A stretch of DNA of 64,000 nt from Fomes fomentarius (taxonomy: Eukaryota; Basidiomycota; Agaricomycetes; Polyporales; Polyporaceae), in assembly GCA_022606135.1 (NCBI GenBank), contig JABYQN010000007.1, positions 1,674,001-1,738,000 of the forward strand, written 5' to 3'. The notes below the pieces were generated by a model. That model saw nothing but the letters and a program-made list of their open reading frames with translations, had not been told where the DNA came from and made no database searches. Positions 11,197 to 23,467 of this stretch are shown here, one piece after another (within the stretch, counting starts at the first letter, position 1; the number at the start of each line of letters is the position of its first letter). The translations under genes were made by a program, and so were the position numbers.

Positions 11197-13249
11197 GTTG
11201 AGCTCAGAAACGAACAAGAGGTACGCTACCAATGAAGAACCTGGACGACGCCCGCAGCCTCTCGTGAGTGCTGATGCAAATTATATACGAAAGTACGCGA
11301 AACCTATTTTTTCCGCACAACGCGTGCCATATCATCTGACCGTTTCGACGGGTCTCCCGGAGTGCCTCACCGACATTTCTGCTGAAAAATTCCTCGCCTT
11401 CGCCTTCTCGTCCCGCGTTTGTCCCGCATTACGACTGCTTTGATGGGAGCGCGTCGTGAGCTGTTGCGCATGACTGCTTGATGGCGGACCGCTCGTGAAC
11501 GCGTGAACACTCACAGATGGATATAGAAAATATGAGGCGGATCGTCATGGGGCCCGAGGTTTCGCCACGAGCCACGACTCACTGCACGAGGCTTCAAGTT
11601 CTAGAGGGGAGTGAACGCGTCGTGTCACATGTGAGTGATTGGTTGTCACACCGTCTTGAGGCTGATTATCTAGGTTGTCGCGTCCGTTCGTTTGCCCACT
11701 CACTCACCCGCTCGGCATGTCTATATCCAAGTCAAGATCGTCATTTGAACAGCATTTCACTTCTGTCCTTCTTACTGCCCACCCTACATTCCTCAGCTCT
11801 CTTCGCGTGATCTAGGCCAACCAAGGTGAGAATATTGTTAAGCAGCAAAGTATCTGTCGGTGATGCGCTCACCAGAAAGTCAGCTCTCATTGAAATGACT
11901 GCTGTTCGTGTGTTGATGGTCGGGATTTGGGCGAACGCCGCACAGCCAGGCGGACAAACGAAGACACAATACGGCAGCGCCTCATTGAACTGCTGGGTCA
12001 CCGCGACGGCGTTGAAGCTCTCCACGGTACACCTCGAAGGTCGTCGGCAGCGTGGGACGGCAGCACGATCCCGGGCCCATGTACCCGACTTCCGCCCAGT
12101 TGGGTAGGATTGAGGGGACGGTAGTGCCCGCCCGGACGCTGTTCAGGTCAAGGTAAGTATATAGTGAGAAGTCAGTCGTGGCTCTCAGTCAAACCTAACA
12201 CCTCCATCAACACTCAAGCGTTGACCAGTGTCTCTGTTCCCGCCTGCTACCATCTATCACAGCCGATACATGGAGTGGGAACGATGATTGTAGACAAGGG
12301 GGAACAAGCCTTGCAAGGCGAGTGGGGATGACCCTCTCTTCCATGGGAGTGAGCCAGGCTGTCGCAGCTGTTCTGGAGCAATGACTGAGAGGTAACTATG
12401 CCTGCAGACGGACTGTACCTATCCAGATGATCTGACTGAAGTCGCCAGAGTCGTCATACGCACGGCTGCCTTCACAGGGCATGTACTTTGCTAGGTTATC
12501 CTAGATCCATGATTCAATCCTAACATTCCCCTGAAGAATTAGTTGCAATATCTTTGGACGATCGGATAGAAATTTTCTAAAGTGTCGTGAATCTAAATGT
12601 AGATTTTGCGGTTCAAGGTACAGCGTCGCGTCAACGGGTAAGATTTCGTTACCGAGTACTTCCAATCCCGTTTCTGCGTCCGATCCAGCGTTCTGTTGTT
12701 TCGTGGGGGTGGGGGTCGGGTGGGGGCCAGGAGGATGACGTTATGGGAAACCCGGACCAGTAAACGGGAGCTATAGCGGGCGTTTAGGCCTTCAACATTG
12801 AATTTGTTGTGTGTAGATGTTGACGGCTTTACCTAATGTGCATCCGAGAACATCGGAGGGAATGCAACGTTTTGACAATCAAAGACCCGACGTGAGCAAA
12901 TAATGCCTAGAACACGTTGTGCCAGTTGCTGTGCCAGGCACAGACTGAGGCAGGGCACCTGGTCTTGAGGGAAGTCGTCAACTCCCTCTCACCTTGATCT
13001 TGCACCCTCACGATAGCATACGCAGGTGGGTCCCCCGCGCGAGTAGGTACATGGTACCTGATGCGCGATGCTGACATATGAACGATTTCCTAGTCTTCAA
13101 GCCGAGTAGGCCGAGTGGCGCACCACTACGGACTCCGACTTCGCCAAGCTAACGCAAGTGACAACCCCGACCACGCTGAATCCATCCGCCGGCCGTCTTA
13201 AGTACTGAGTAGCCCTCATTTCGTGTCTGCGTTGAACCCGAAGAGAAGG
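11197..13249. other. long intergenic region with a possible coding relic
   Basis: Mostly non-coding. On the minus strand at about 12150-11850 there are protein-like segments in shifted frames (LPNWAEVGYMGPG, then FNAVAVTQQFNEALPYCVF, then a plausible GTGAGC donor), which may be the remains of a gene or an exon cluster I could not assemble; the family is not recognised. The rest (12170-13249) shows no ORF worth reporting, apart from a G-rich stretch near 12705-12730. Confidence 0.35.
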
Positions 13250-15434
13250 ATGATACGGAGCCGCGGGCTTCTCGCACAAACTTTGCTGCTGTGGTCCGCG
13301 CTGGGCGCGTACGGCCAACAGGACTCCACCAAGTGCTTGAGCTCCCAGTTGGACTGGTACACGGACGCCGTCGGGGAGACGCCCTGTGAGTGCACTCCGT
13401 GTCCTTCTCCACTCGTCGACGTCTCTTTTCTCAACAGAACGCGGATATGGTACTTTTGCAGGCGTTACGTACCAGCGGTTGCGGCAGATCTGCAACAACG
13501 ATTGTGAGTGCTTCGCGTCTTCTATCTCCCACATTTTGTTCGACGCTTCCGAGTGGTGTGGGATGGTTCTGATGGGACGGGTGGTGCTGGTGCTGGTGCT
13601 GCAGATACAGTAGGACAGTTCAGAAAGGATACCCCTGGGGACAACTGCGATGATCAAGTCTGTGAGTCTCCTCATTATCTGCGGGTATGCGTTGCCGTTC
13701 AACGAGGATCTCTAGCTGCGTGCTGCTGCAACAGCATAGCATGGGCACTTAGCATGATCTGCTTCAAGTGCGTTCCTATTTCGAGACTCGAGTCTTTTTC
13801 TTCCACATCCTTATCTCGACCTATCCACTTCGCAGCTGCCAGTTCGATGCAGCGGGCGAGACGAATGGAGTCGATGCCGGTCAGTACTTCATACGAGTAA
13901 CCTATGAGACATTGATAGATGTATTGGTTCGTTTGCAGGGGTAGGTGGGTATCAGTTGTATTTAGGGGGGTGCAGCCAGAAGGCGGCCGACCAAACGTAA
14001 GAAAATCTCTCCCGTCCTACTGATGTCGTCCTATCGATAACTTATGCGGCGTCCCACTTTGTGTGCAATAGCTTGCCGAAGGATATCCAGCAGGCAGTTT
14101 GCAACAAAGAGATTAAATTAGACCGCAATCTGTACAGTCTGTTTTGGTCCACTGGCGCGTGGTGCGTGTTCAACTTGTCTAGGCTTGACGTGTTCAGTGC
14201 GCTCACACGACCGAAACTCATCGCGTTTCTCTTCCCCCCTAGGTACTAGTAAGTCCACACGCGAACATGCATTATAGAGCATTTCTGACATGCAGGCGTT
14301 CGCCAGCACATACACGAAAGGGACGATGCAGAAAGACTTTGCGGCGACGAACAACAACACCTTCACGCACTGCGCGTCCACAACGCGGAACGACACCGAC
14401 ACGACCTCCTCATTGACTCCCTCCCTCACGGCCAGCGCCGGCGCCTCCGCGACGGACACGTCTGCGCCCTCAGAGAAGTCGAACATCGGCCCTATCATTG
14501 GCGGCGCGGTGGGCGGGGTGCTCGGCCTGCTTGCAGTCATTGGCGCGGTCGTATTCTTTTTACGGAAGGGACGCCGAAGTCGTCGTGGACCGAAGCCTCT
14601 TGATCTATCGAATGAGTACACGCGGGCGACGGCTGGGAGGTATTCGGACGATGATCCGCCGATGGGCACGGTCACGCCGTTCTCGCCCTCCACTCACACT
14701 GGTGAGGGGTTGTTTCCTTTCTTATTTCCCCTGACGATGACCTGAAAATATTTGTTCTTTTTCCATTCCCCATCGCTCCTCATGTCGTATCGTCCATCAA
14801 CCGCGTGCGTGCTACACGCGCAATTGTCACATTCACACTCGCACTTGTATCTGGATGTTCACGCGCCGCAGGCCCCAGGTACGGCGTCGACCCCGCGAGC
14901 TCGTCTGATCCTGAAACGTACGCCTTACTTGCTAGGAGTCCACCCTCGAGCGCGTCAGGTCCAGCGGGCGGCAGCGCCTACATAGGGACCGGCCCCGCTT
15001 CCGGCTCTGGAACAGGCTCGCACTCGGACTACAGCTCGCGGCCGTCGAAGTTCGGTCCCCCGCCCCCGAGCTACCCCGCACAGGACGTCGAGGAGGCGGA
15101 GAGGCACGAGGACGGCGGGCCGGTGCCGTATTTGCAGCGGTCAGCGTCCGGACGGCTTCCGCCTGCGTATCGGCAGTCGTGGGATGCGGATGCGGACGTG
15201 AATGTAGACGTTGGGGGCGCGCCGATAGATGAGTTTGGGGAGGGCGTTGGGGGAGCTGAGGCGGGGGTAGGGCCGGGTGCTGTATCGGAGTTGGGCTCGG
15301 GTTCGGGCTCGGGTTCGGGCTCGGGTTCGGTGCAGGGGTCGAGTGCGGTTGCGGCTGGTCGTTTTCCACCGGTCTCCCCGCCTCCACAGTTCCCGAGGGA
15401 CGTGAAGGTGCGGCCGGCGGCCGAGCATCTATGA
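13250..15434 (+). CDS. CCCN-family membrane protein 1 (unnamed family; array member 1)
   Basis: Single-pass type I membrane protein of 480 residues; I recognise no named domain. Exons: 13250-13385, 13462-13503, 13605-13661, 13716-13767, 13836-13879, 13939-13996, 14072-14161, 14243-14248 (6 nt), 14307-14701, 14872-15434. Signal peptide (LLAQTLLLWSALGAYG), then a Cys-rich ectodomain: KCLSSQLDWYTDAVGETPC, VTYQRLRQICNND, PGDNCDDQV, SACCCNSIAWALSM, GGYQLYLGGC, LPKDIQQAVCN and NNNTFTHC. A Ser/Thr stalk leads to a Gly-rich membrane helix at about 223-246 (GPIIGGAVGGVLGLLAVIGA) and a long cytosolic tail. The tail has HEDGG, SGRLPPAYR, a PPSY at 358-361 and a PPAY at 390-393, both of the PPxY type that WW domains bind, plus a Gly-Ser run. 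The role is unknown; surface recognition or adhesion is inference. Confidence 0.82.
15293..15330 (+). repeat. Gly-Ser-coding minisatellite in the tail of array member 1
   Basis: Alternating GGCTCG/GGTTCG hexamers (about six) encode GSGSGSGS in the cytosolic tail. Such runs change length easily by slippage, so this tail may differ in length between strains. Confidence 0.85.
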
Positions 15435-17134
15435 CAAGGCGTGAGTGCAGCTTGGAGGGTTGCAATTCATAGTTATTCTCCCTGATCTATGGTGATGGAT
15501 GCTTTGTTGTAATATGTGTGCTACGCTCGGAGTGTGTGACTGATTGATACGGCAGTCGACGTCTGAAATCACGTATATATTAATATCCGACACGGGACTC
15601 AGGTACGTCAAATGGCATAGAAGTCGTCCGACTCTGCGAAGCTCGAAGGTCGGACGTGCTGCTGCTTATGATCAGGTCTTCGACGACCGGCGGCGGCGGC
15701 GGCGGCATGGAGGCTGGGTGAACGTAGATCACCCAGCCACACCATTTGACGTCAGGCATGGGGTGCGCCGCGTGGTGGACGCATGTCGTCTGGCGTGATA
15801 TAAGCCGAGGATATTCTAAGTATAACTAGTCTGTGTCCTCGGTCTTTAAACTCACAGTCAGGACTCAGTGGTCACTGGAGAACTCGTAGGTGCGGACGCG
15901 ACCTATTGTATCGGTCGATCCAGGCAATCACCTTGGTCAAAGATTCCAGCACGGACCTTCTTGTCCGGACTGAACGGGTTCAGGGCGCCGCGAAGTAGCG
16001 TACGACGGTACATGCGTCCGCATGAACCCCTGGGAGAGATGATAGAGCGAGCATATGCAACTGCCAACTCGGACTGCTGAAGGTCGACCTGGGATGGTCA
16101 CCAAGCGAACGTGGTGGCACGTACCGGCAGCGTTTAATCATTCATATGTTGTGCCTCATAATCTGGTTGGCAGATAAATATACTGCTCATGGAAGTACAA
16201 CGAGCAAGAAGAAGAGCGATGCGCGGAGTCAACCCGTAAGTACTCGGAGGAACAGATGCCAGTGGGGTTTGCGATTATGTCCAGACCGTCCACCAAGATT
16301 GGAAGCGGTGCCCGTGCGGCGCTGCCAGTGCCAGATTGTCGAGCCTCAGCTCTCCCGCTGAGAGCCACGCAGCCTGAGCAAACGCCGCAGTCTTGACACT
16401 TCACGCAAGTCGACACATGAGTGAAGGTCATCTCCGAGTGCCCCTTAATAGGAGGATGATCGGCCCATAGGTGCGTGAGGCCTTCGAGTCGTTCAATGCA
16501 ATTGGCGATGGATTTTTGGAAAGAGAGGCAGCGAGTCAAGCTCAAGTGGCTTGCTGCTTGTGCGCCGCACGACGAAGGGGATCAGGCACGAGCTCGCTGC
16601 CGTGGTGCAAGGCCCACTGGTGGCCATGTGCGCGAGTCGCGGCAGGCGCTTAGGCTCGGTTTCCATGGTTGCGCGCTTTTTCCTCCGCAGGCAGCGCAGT
16701 CCCGTCATGGATCCAGAATGTCCGTGCATATTCCAAGGTACTTTGCATTGATAGAATTTATGCAGCGCGTTGTGGGTCGTCCAGAGAGCACGAGCACAGG
16801 AGAAGGCGATTGCGGAGGGCAGCGAGGAGAGCGAAAATGATGATCAGAAGGGATGTGATACTGTGCCAAACAAGCGCAAAGACGAGAAAGGGCGGAGGCG
16901 GAGACCGCGCTGCACTCTCGCGACTGTCTGTTTCGTACAAAACACCAACGCTGGTTGAGGCCGCCGGGCTGTACGGCATCTGTCTTCACTTCCTTCTCCT
17001 GCCCCCATAGCAGCCCCCACGCTCCTTGTTCCCCCTCCAGGCGGACGACGATCCCCTCGTCCCGCCGTCCGGCTTTTCAGCACATAGCTCCATACACCCC
17101 CAGCCTCGCCCGCCATCTAGCAACAACAGCAACT
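15435..17134. other. intergenic stretch
   Basis: Holds a GCGGCGGCGG run near 15690-15710. On the minus strand at about 16980-16760 one ORF has a hydrophobic stretch (SITSLLIIIFALLAALRNRL) that could be a membrane helix, but I could not build a gene around it. The last 150 bp before 17135 is pyrimidine-rich and should include the promoter of the following gene. Confidence 0.4.
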
Positions 17135-20100
17135 ATGATATTCTCTAACGTCCTCCTCGCCTCTCTCCTCGTCTCTGCATCATACGTCGACGCGACTCGC
17201 TCGTCATTTCACTCGTCCCATGCTCGTCGCTCCCTAGCAATCAAGAGGGATCACGTCTCGGATCTTCTCCAGCAGCGCGGTCTCGGTGACCTTCTTGGTG
17301 AGTTTTTCGTTGCCCGCCTGTTTGTCTCCTCAAGCACACTCTTTCTCTCTTCCTGGCGGTGAACTGGTGCCACGTTGCCCCATCATATGTCCATCCCCCG
17401 TGAGTGGCTGGCTGTTGGGGCACCTGCTGGCGCACTATGCGCCTCAGTTGCTTGCGCGCACGGGCTGCAGATGAGCAGTGAAGTATCGGTGATGTTGGCT
17501 GTGTTCTGTTGTTCTGTGACCGTGCTTTCCATTTGGTCATTGCATTTTGCCACGGCTCGAAGACGCCGTTTCTCCCACCTTCCTATCCTCGCCGGCTGCG
17601 TTGTTCTGCTCTCCAGATCCAATTTGTCGATAGGATGCTGCAGAGAAGACTCTATTGAAGAGAAGAAAGTCTTCTCTGTCACAATGTCGTCGATGGTCCG
17701 ACGCAGGCGGCGCGTCTGCTTGACGGAGATGTCGCAACGCCCGTGATGATCATGTCCAAGTTTTGATGCTTCGCCCGCCATGACGTCCAAATGCAAGTCC
17801 TCGCCCTGCTCACGGCGGCGACGTTCTCCACTCATGATGCTCTCATCACTGTCAGCTAGACGAGCTCGCAGTGTAGTTCCTCCGCGTTGCGCCGTTGGAT
17901 GTGCGATTGGGCGCTTCGATCAAACTTGTTTGGGCTGTCCGCCGTTTGATTGCGACGCGCTGCTCGGCGACGAAGTGAACAGACGCCTCTGGCCCGAGGC
18001 TGTCTGGTGGATGCATCAAAGGGCACATGGAAAGATGCCAGCTGTATCAGGAGCGTATGGGAACGTCAGTCACATCTTCTCGCGACGGAGGGTCACAATT
18101 CTCACTGATTAACTGCCCTGCCCCTCGTAATCTGGACTTTCTAAATGTTCCTATATGCTGACTCGCTTCGACAGGCGATGCCGGTGACCTCTTGGGCGAT
18201 GTGGGTCAGGACGCCGGCGGCCTGCTGGGCGATCTCGGTGGGGTCCTTGGCGGCGATGACGACGAGACAACCTCTTTGGTACCCGCGAGTTCGACAAGCG
18301 TGTCGTCTGCGTCGTCAACATCTGCCTCCCTGACATCCTCGTCGGCCCTCAACTCAACGTCATCGTCGTCTACCACGTCGACCTCGCTTTCTGCGAGCAT
18401 CACTGATAGCGCGTCAATCTCTACTATCACGACCGAGTCCAGTGTCTCGTCGACCTCTACGTCTGTGGACCCCATCTCGTCTTGGTTATCCTCCATCCTC
18501 AACCCGGGCCAGCCAACGACGAGCTCCGAGGCCAGCCCGAGCGAGACTGGCTCCGCATCTCCTTCCGCCACTGACTCTGACCCTGGTCCCTCGGGCACAG
18601 AGTCTGCGCCGGTGACGTCGCCTACTGACAGTGGTGCGCCGTCGGCGACGGAGAGTGGAAGCGCAACGGAGAGTCAGTCGGCGAGCACCTCGAGCAACTG
18701 CCTCTTGGGTCTCCTCTGTCTCCCGGGTGCTACTTCGTCCTCGAGCTCCGAGTCTGCTTCTATCACCTCGCCTCCCGCGAGTTCTGTCACCCCACCTCCC
18801 GCTAGTGGTACGCTGTCGGCTACGGAGAGTGGCAGTGTGACGGAGAGTCGGTCGGAGAGCTCCTCGAGCACCTGCCTCTTGGGTGATCTCCTCTGTTTCC
18901 CTGCTTCTACTTCGTCCTCCAGCTCCGCGTCTGCATCCATCACCTCGCCTCCCGTCAGTGGTTCGCAGTCGGCTACGGAGAGTGGCAGTGTGACGGAGAG
19001 TCGGTCGGAGAGCTCCTCAAGCACCTGCCTCTTGGGTGATCTCCTCTGTTTCCCTGCTTCTACTTCCTCCTCCAGTTCTGCGTCTGCTTCCATCACCCAG
19101 TCGGAGTCCGCGACGATCACATCGCCTCCGGTTTCGGGGTCGCAGTCCGCGTCGCAGTCTGGTTCGATAACTGATGGCTCGTCATCCACCAGTTGCTTCT
19201 TGGGTATTTGTATCTCTTCGTCGTCCTCGACTACGTCCTCGGATTCCAGCACTATCACGTCGCCTCCTGGGAACGCTACTTCATCTACGATTTCGGGTGA
19301 GAGGTGTGTTCGGGTTACTACCAATTCTACTTGTGAGATGTCCAGCTAACCAGTATAAAAACTTCAGCTCTACAATCACCGATGCACCTGGCAACTCGTC
19401 CTCGACCTTCAGTGGGAGCATCTCGACGACCATTAGCGGGAACCTCACCACCGTGAGCAGTAACTCTAGCACGACGGTCTCGTCCAACGGCACCGTCATC
19501 AGTCTCCCGACGATCACGAGCTCGTTCTCGGACAGCTTCACGTCGGTGTCGACGTCGTTCTCCCTATCCGTCACGCCGTCCGTCAACTCGCAGTTCACGT
19601 TCGTGACGGACAGCTCGCTCGCGGTGGCGTCGACGCCCTCCGAGACAACGACGTCGAAGTCCACGCTCACCGACCCCGATGCGCCGACGTCGACGTTCTC
19701 GGCCACGCTCTCGTCTGCGGACTCGAAGCCGACCCCGCCGCCACTCCCGTCTGGCCTGCCTACGCAGATCTTCCCTGTCGTTGGATCCAAGCCGACTGAC
19801 CCAGACTTGGGGGGCTACACCGGTATTTCGCTGCTTTTCGACTCGGGCCTGAACTGGAACTTCGTGGTCAACAACGAGAACTCGTCCTCCCAGATCTTCG
19901 CTTGGATGTCGCCCATCCTCCAGGCGGCTCTCTCTCTTCCTCGTACGTCTTGTGTCTATTCGATACACTGGTATGACGCTGATCATCTCTTCTCCGCATC
20001 CTCACAGCGGACCAGGTCAAAACCTACCAGCTCCGTGTCCACGTGCCCGATGACTACAAGAGCACGGACGATATGAACCTCCTCGAAACGATGTGGCTCG

Positions 20101-20654
20101 GCTGGGTCCCCTCCGAGTCCGTCGACCTCCTCGCGCAGCAGCTCAAGGTCACCTCGTCTGCGTTCTACACCGCGCTCTCGTCCCCCTACAGCGACCTCGC
20201 GAAGCACATCGTGTCGAGCTTCCCCGTCCGGAGCGTCGCGACCGACAACACCGGGACGAACGGCGGCTCAAGCGAGGCAGAGAGCTCCGGTGCGACTGGC
20301 TCCTCCAAGACGCGTGAGGACGCCATCATCGGCGTCGTGTCGTCGCTCGGCGCGATCACGCTCCTCATCCTCGCCTTCCTCGTCTTCCGCGCTGTTAAGC
20401 AGCGCCGCGAGCTCGCGCACCGCCGTCTTTCGGACCCGCACGAGCAGGATTTCATCGGTGCGCCCCCGGCGGACCATGAATTTGACCGCGACAGTGTTGG
20501 TGGCCAGCGCCGCCGCTCGTTCTACTATGCGGCGGACTCGCTGCGCGGTGCTGAGAGCCATGAGGTCACCGAGGACCCGTTCAACCCGGGCATGCGCGAG
20601 CGGCGCCCGGTCATTGGGACCCCGATTCTGCGCGATAACACCATGAACTGGTGA
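17135..20654 (+). CDS. MSB2: Msb2-like signalling mucin (transmembrane osmo-/surface sensor)
   Basis: 842 residues from four exons: 17135-17297, 18175-19296, 19346-19942, 20008-20654. Signal peptide (MIFSNVLLASLLVSASYVDA), a Ser/Thr-rich mucin region with Cys-containing repeats, then a conserved membrane-proximal extracellular domain: LLFDSGLNWNFVVNNENSSS, QIFAWMSPILQAALSLP, QVKTYQLRVHVPDDYKS, MWLGWVPSESVDLLAQQLKV and DLAKHIVSSFPVRSV. This domain is the hallmark of fungal Msb2. One helix at about 733-755 precedes an 87-residue cytosolic tail starting RAVKQRRELAHRR. In yeasts and plant pathogens Msb2 acts with Sho1 and Cdc42 upstream of the filamentous-growth MAP kinase and HOG pathways, and is activated by loss of its glycosylated domain. 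The first intron (877 bp) is unusually long; an extra exon in it cannot be excluded. The domain call is from memory of the family. Confidence 0.82.
18807..19098 (+). repeat. tandem mucin repeat, about 152-bp unit
   Basis: Two near-identical units abut (about 18807-18959 and 18960-19098 onwards), each encoding a run TESGSVTESRSESSSS followed by CLLGDLLCFP and a Ser block. Diverged copies flank them (CLLGLLCLP near 18700, CFLGICI near 19193). The high identity of the two central units implies recent duplication or ongoing exchange. Confidence 0.85.
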
Positions 20655-23467
20655 GCGCGGCGCATCGGACAGCGATGAAAAGCGCTTTCTGGTAGATGTA
20701 TTGGGGCTTTTTTGCGACAGACAACCCCGGGCGCGGGCGCGGACTGGTTTAGAGAAAGAAAATGATAAACTGTCCAGACGCCTGCCTACCCTTCCCTACC
20801 CTCTCCCGACCACTATCCCCTCCTCTCCCCAGTTTGGTCTTTGTGCTTGTGTCTCTGTCTGTGCTTGTGTGTTTTGTTGGGCTCAGTATTTCACGCGTAT
20901 GGGTGGCATACATGGGCGGGCGTTGGGTCGCGCGTCTCACGTCTCACAGTTGATGATGGAGCATTGACGCGGCGGCCCTCGACGGCGTGCGCTGTGTGGC
21001 CTCCCATGGCTGCACGCTGCAGGCCGCCCGTTTTCATTGTCTCGTTGCTCTCTTCTTCTGCTGTTCACGTCTCGCACGAACCTTCCCGCTCATTATGACT
21101 TCTTTTTTCCTCTTATTCTCCTTCTGCCCATACAATATAGTCGTTTTTCAATATTTATTATTTTGTTGCGCTGTGGTCTCCCGTGCCCGCTCGATAGTCG
21201 ATACGACGATACCCATATCCCCGGTAATCGGTTTCACCCCACCCTCTCACGCGGCGTGTGCACAGCGCTGAATGACCTCACAGTACTAACAGTTGGGTAC
21301 TTCAAGTTGCTGCACCATATGCATAGATACCGTAATTGGCCTTTCACCTCGCTCTTCACCCTTCCCACTTGCTCGTCCCCGCCGCCGTTGTTCTCTGGCG
21401 CTGTGCTCCGTAATACTGGTGTTTACGACGTTCTTGACTCTCTCATTGACGAATGGCGGTACCGTGCGCGTGTTCGCATGTGTGTCGAACTGGTAGTTAC
21501 TAGCTCATTGCTCTTTTGTCCCGTACACAGCCTTGGCCTTGGCCTCTAGTCGTGGATACATACATGTAGCTCAGGTTCCCTCGGAGCGCAGAGCCCGGTG
21601 CTATATCATCATCTAGTATCAGTACGCGTACGCACTCTGGGAGTCGACAAGGACCGGTCTGGACGTCGTCCCTCTCTGTAGCTACACTCGCTTTCTGGTA
21701 CTCACGTACTTCCTTCGGGTACTTCATACGTCGTGCTAGACACACACGCCTTCGTCGCTGCCAAGCTGCGGCTATTTGTCCCCTTGTCCCTTGTCCTTGT
21801 CTCCTGGCACCCGTGCATTGCTGACCCTCCCAAGTTCTGGACCCTGTCTTCGTCACTTATTGATATCGTGGTTGTGGTCGAGCTCGGTTAGAACGAGTTT
21901 CGGATATTTTTTCACTCCCAAATCTCTCTCTGTCTATATCGATATATATCTCTCAGTACCAATCAGTCCAGTATGCAATATGTTCACTTTTCTGTGTCCG
22001 AGTCGTGCAGTACAGTAACTCTGCAGCTGGGACATGGGAAGGAGGTGAGTGTACATTTGACACTGCTAGCTCGAGGTTGCCTCTGCAAGTCATTACTTCA
22101 AACAGGCTGAGCAAAAGGTCGAATGGTCTCTTTATTTACCGTGTCACGTCGCAGAACTTCTGATGTGCATGATGATCTAGGAACACGACTTAGAACGAGT
22201 CATCAGCCGACATTGTACTCCCTCCACGAATATTCACCCATTACGCTCAGATTTTTGTCAGTATGGTGGGTACAGTTGGCGAGGAGTACAAGGACAAATA
22301 CGCCTTGTGGCTACCTTAGGCAGAGTGTGTCCGCACCGCAAGCCAGGATGAAATAAGCACGCTCCTCCACAAATGTCCGAGTTTAAACAAACGGGGTTAC
22401 ACCGTAGAACCGCCCAAAATCACAACATCGTCCAAGCCCAAAGCATCACAGAACCTTCCATATCTCTACCCCATTCGCCTCGCAATATTCCCGCAAACGC
22501 TCCCTTCTTTGCCGTGCTTCCACCTGCCTTCTCCGGAACGCCTTCACTGCCGCAGCCTCGAAACTCGCTGGCCCAGACGGGACTGCTGACAACTTCAAAT
22601 TGAATCTTGCAGAGGATGACCCATGAAACACATGATACGAGGTCTCTATGTCGCTGCACCGCTCGTTAGGTGACCGTTGACAGATGAACCGGAAGCTGGG
22701 AGGTTGTGAACAAGATTGGTGAGCGCCAGCCGTGGGAGGGTACGTATTAGACCAGGGCATTTCCGAACTCAGACTTGGAGTCACAATCACTGGTAGTTGG
22801 AATGGGAGTGATATGTAGGACTCTATACAGCCCAGTTGCTATGAAATCAGCAATGCGGCGAGCGCCAGCGTCCAGCAGTGTGCGACTCGGCAATATTTCA
22901 GTAGAACCACGATTGTACTCGATCATACATGCATACCTGTGATTATGATACGTGCCTGAATGCACACTAGCTAAGCGATTTCTCCCATGTGTCGTGTGAT
23001 TGCATGGATGTCCTCGTCGCCACGGCCCTCCCCAGTCCCCCGCCCTGCCTCTGGGTCGAGTTCCTTTCAGCTTGTACAGCCGTTCATCCAACTTTGCGCA
23101 CGTCGATGGGCTCCCCGAACATGGGGACAGAGCGTACTAGTTAAGTATCCTGATACTTGGGCGCGGCCGTCACAGTTGTTCTGACTCAGGTCTGATCCGT
23201 CATGGCCTAACCTGGCGTCCGGTGCAGTCGCTAAGTACTTGCCCATCAACTCCCATCAAGCACTAGACCAATGTTGATTATCTCCTATTTGCATGTGCCT
23301 TCGCTTCACCTCTTCATTAAGCTTAAACGCCCACAGCTCGTTGCCAAGTACTGTTATTTCCCCTCACCGAGCTCTCTCAAGATCTCATCCCTCCTGCTGG
23401 TCTTCTCCTTTCCTTCCTCGATTTCGTGGCCTGCGGGGAAGGTTGAAGAGAAGTTGAGACGATCGCG
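20655..23467. other. long intergenic region
   Basis: The first 1.5 kb is pyrimidine-rich with no convincing ORF and probably includes the 3' UTR of the mucin gene. A possible minus-strand exon at 22446-22790 is listed separately. The remainder up to 23467 should contain the promoter of array member 2. Confidence 0.45.
22446..22790 (-). CDS. possible C-terminal exon of an unidentified gene
   Basis: The last 55 residues look like real coding sequence: ARFNLKLSAVPSGPASFEAA, then a charged helix AVKAFRRRQVEARQRRER and the end EANGVEIWKVL. Upstream on the same strand (to about 23090) another ORF has RRIADFIATGLYRVLHIT, which could be an earlier exon, but I could not find a clean splice between them. 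Family unknown. It could be a small gene or a relic. Confidence 0.3.
   Translation of the reverse strand: MIVTPSLSSEMPWSNTYPPTAGAHQSCSQPPSFRFICQRSPNERCSDIETSYHVFHGSSSARFNLKLSAVPSGPASFEAAAVKAFRRRQVEARQRRERLREYCEANGVEIWKVL

Noticed and set aside
14118..14693. Minus-strand ORF of 191 codons opposite array member 1
   Set aside because: It is antisense to well-supported exons and introns and has no family match.
18674..19324. Long minus-strand ORFs opposite the mucin gene (also 19281-19790 and 20268-20561)
   Set aside because: They are the shadow of Ser/Thr codon repeats on the plus strand, rich in Glu/Asp/Val only because of that.
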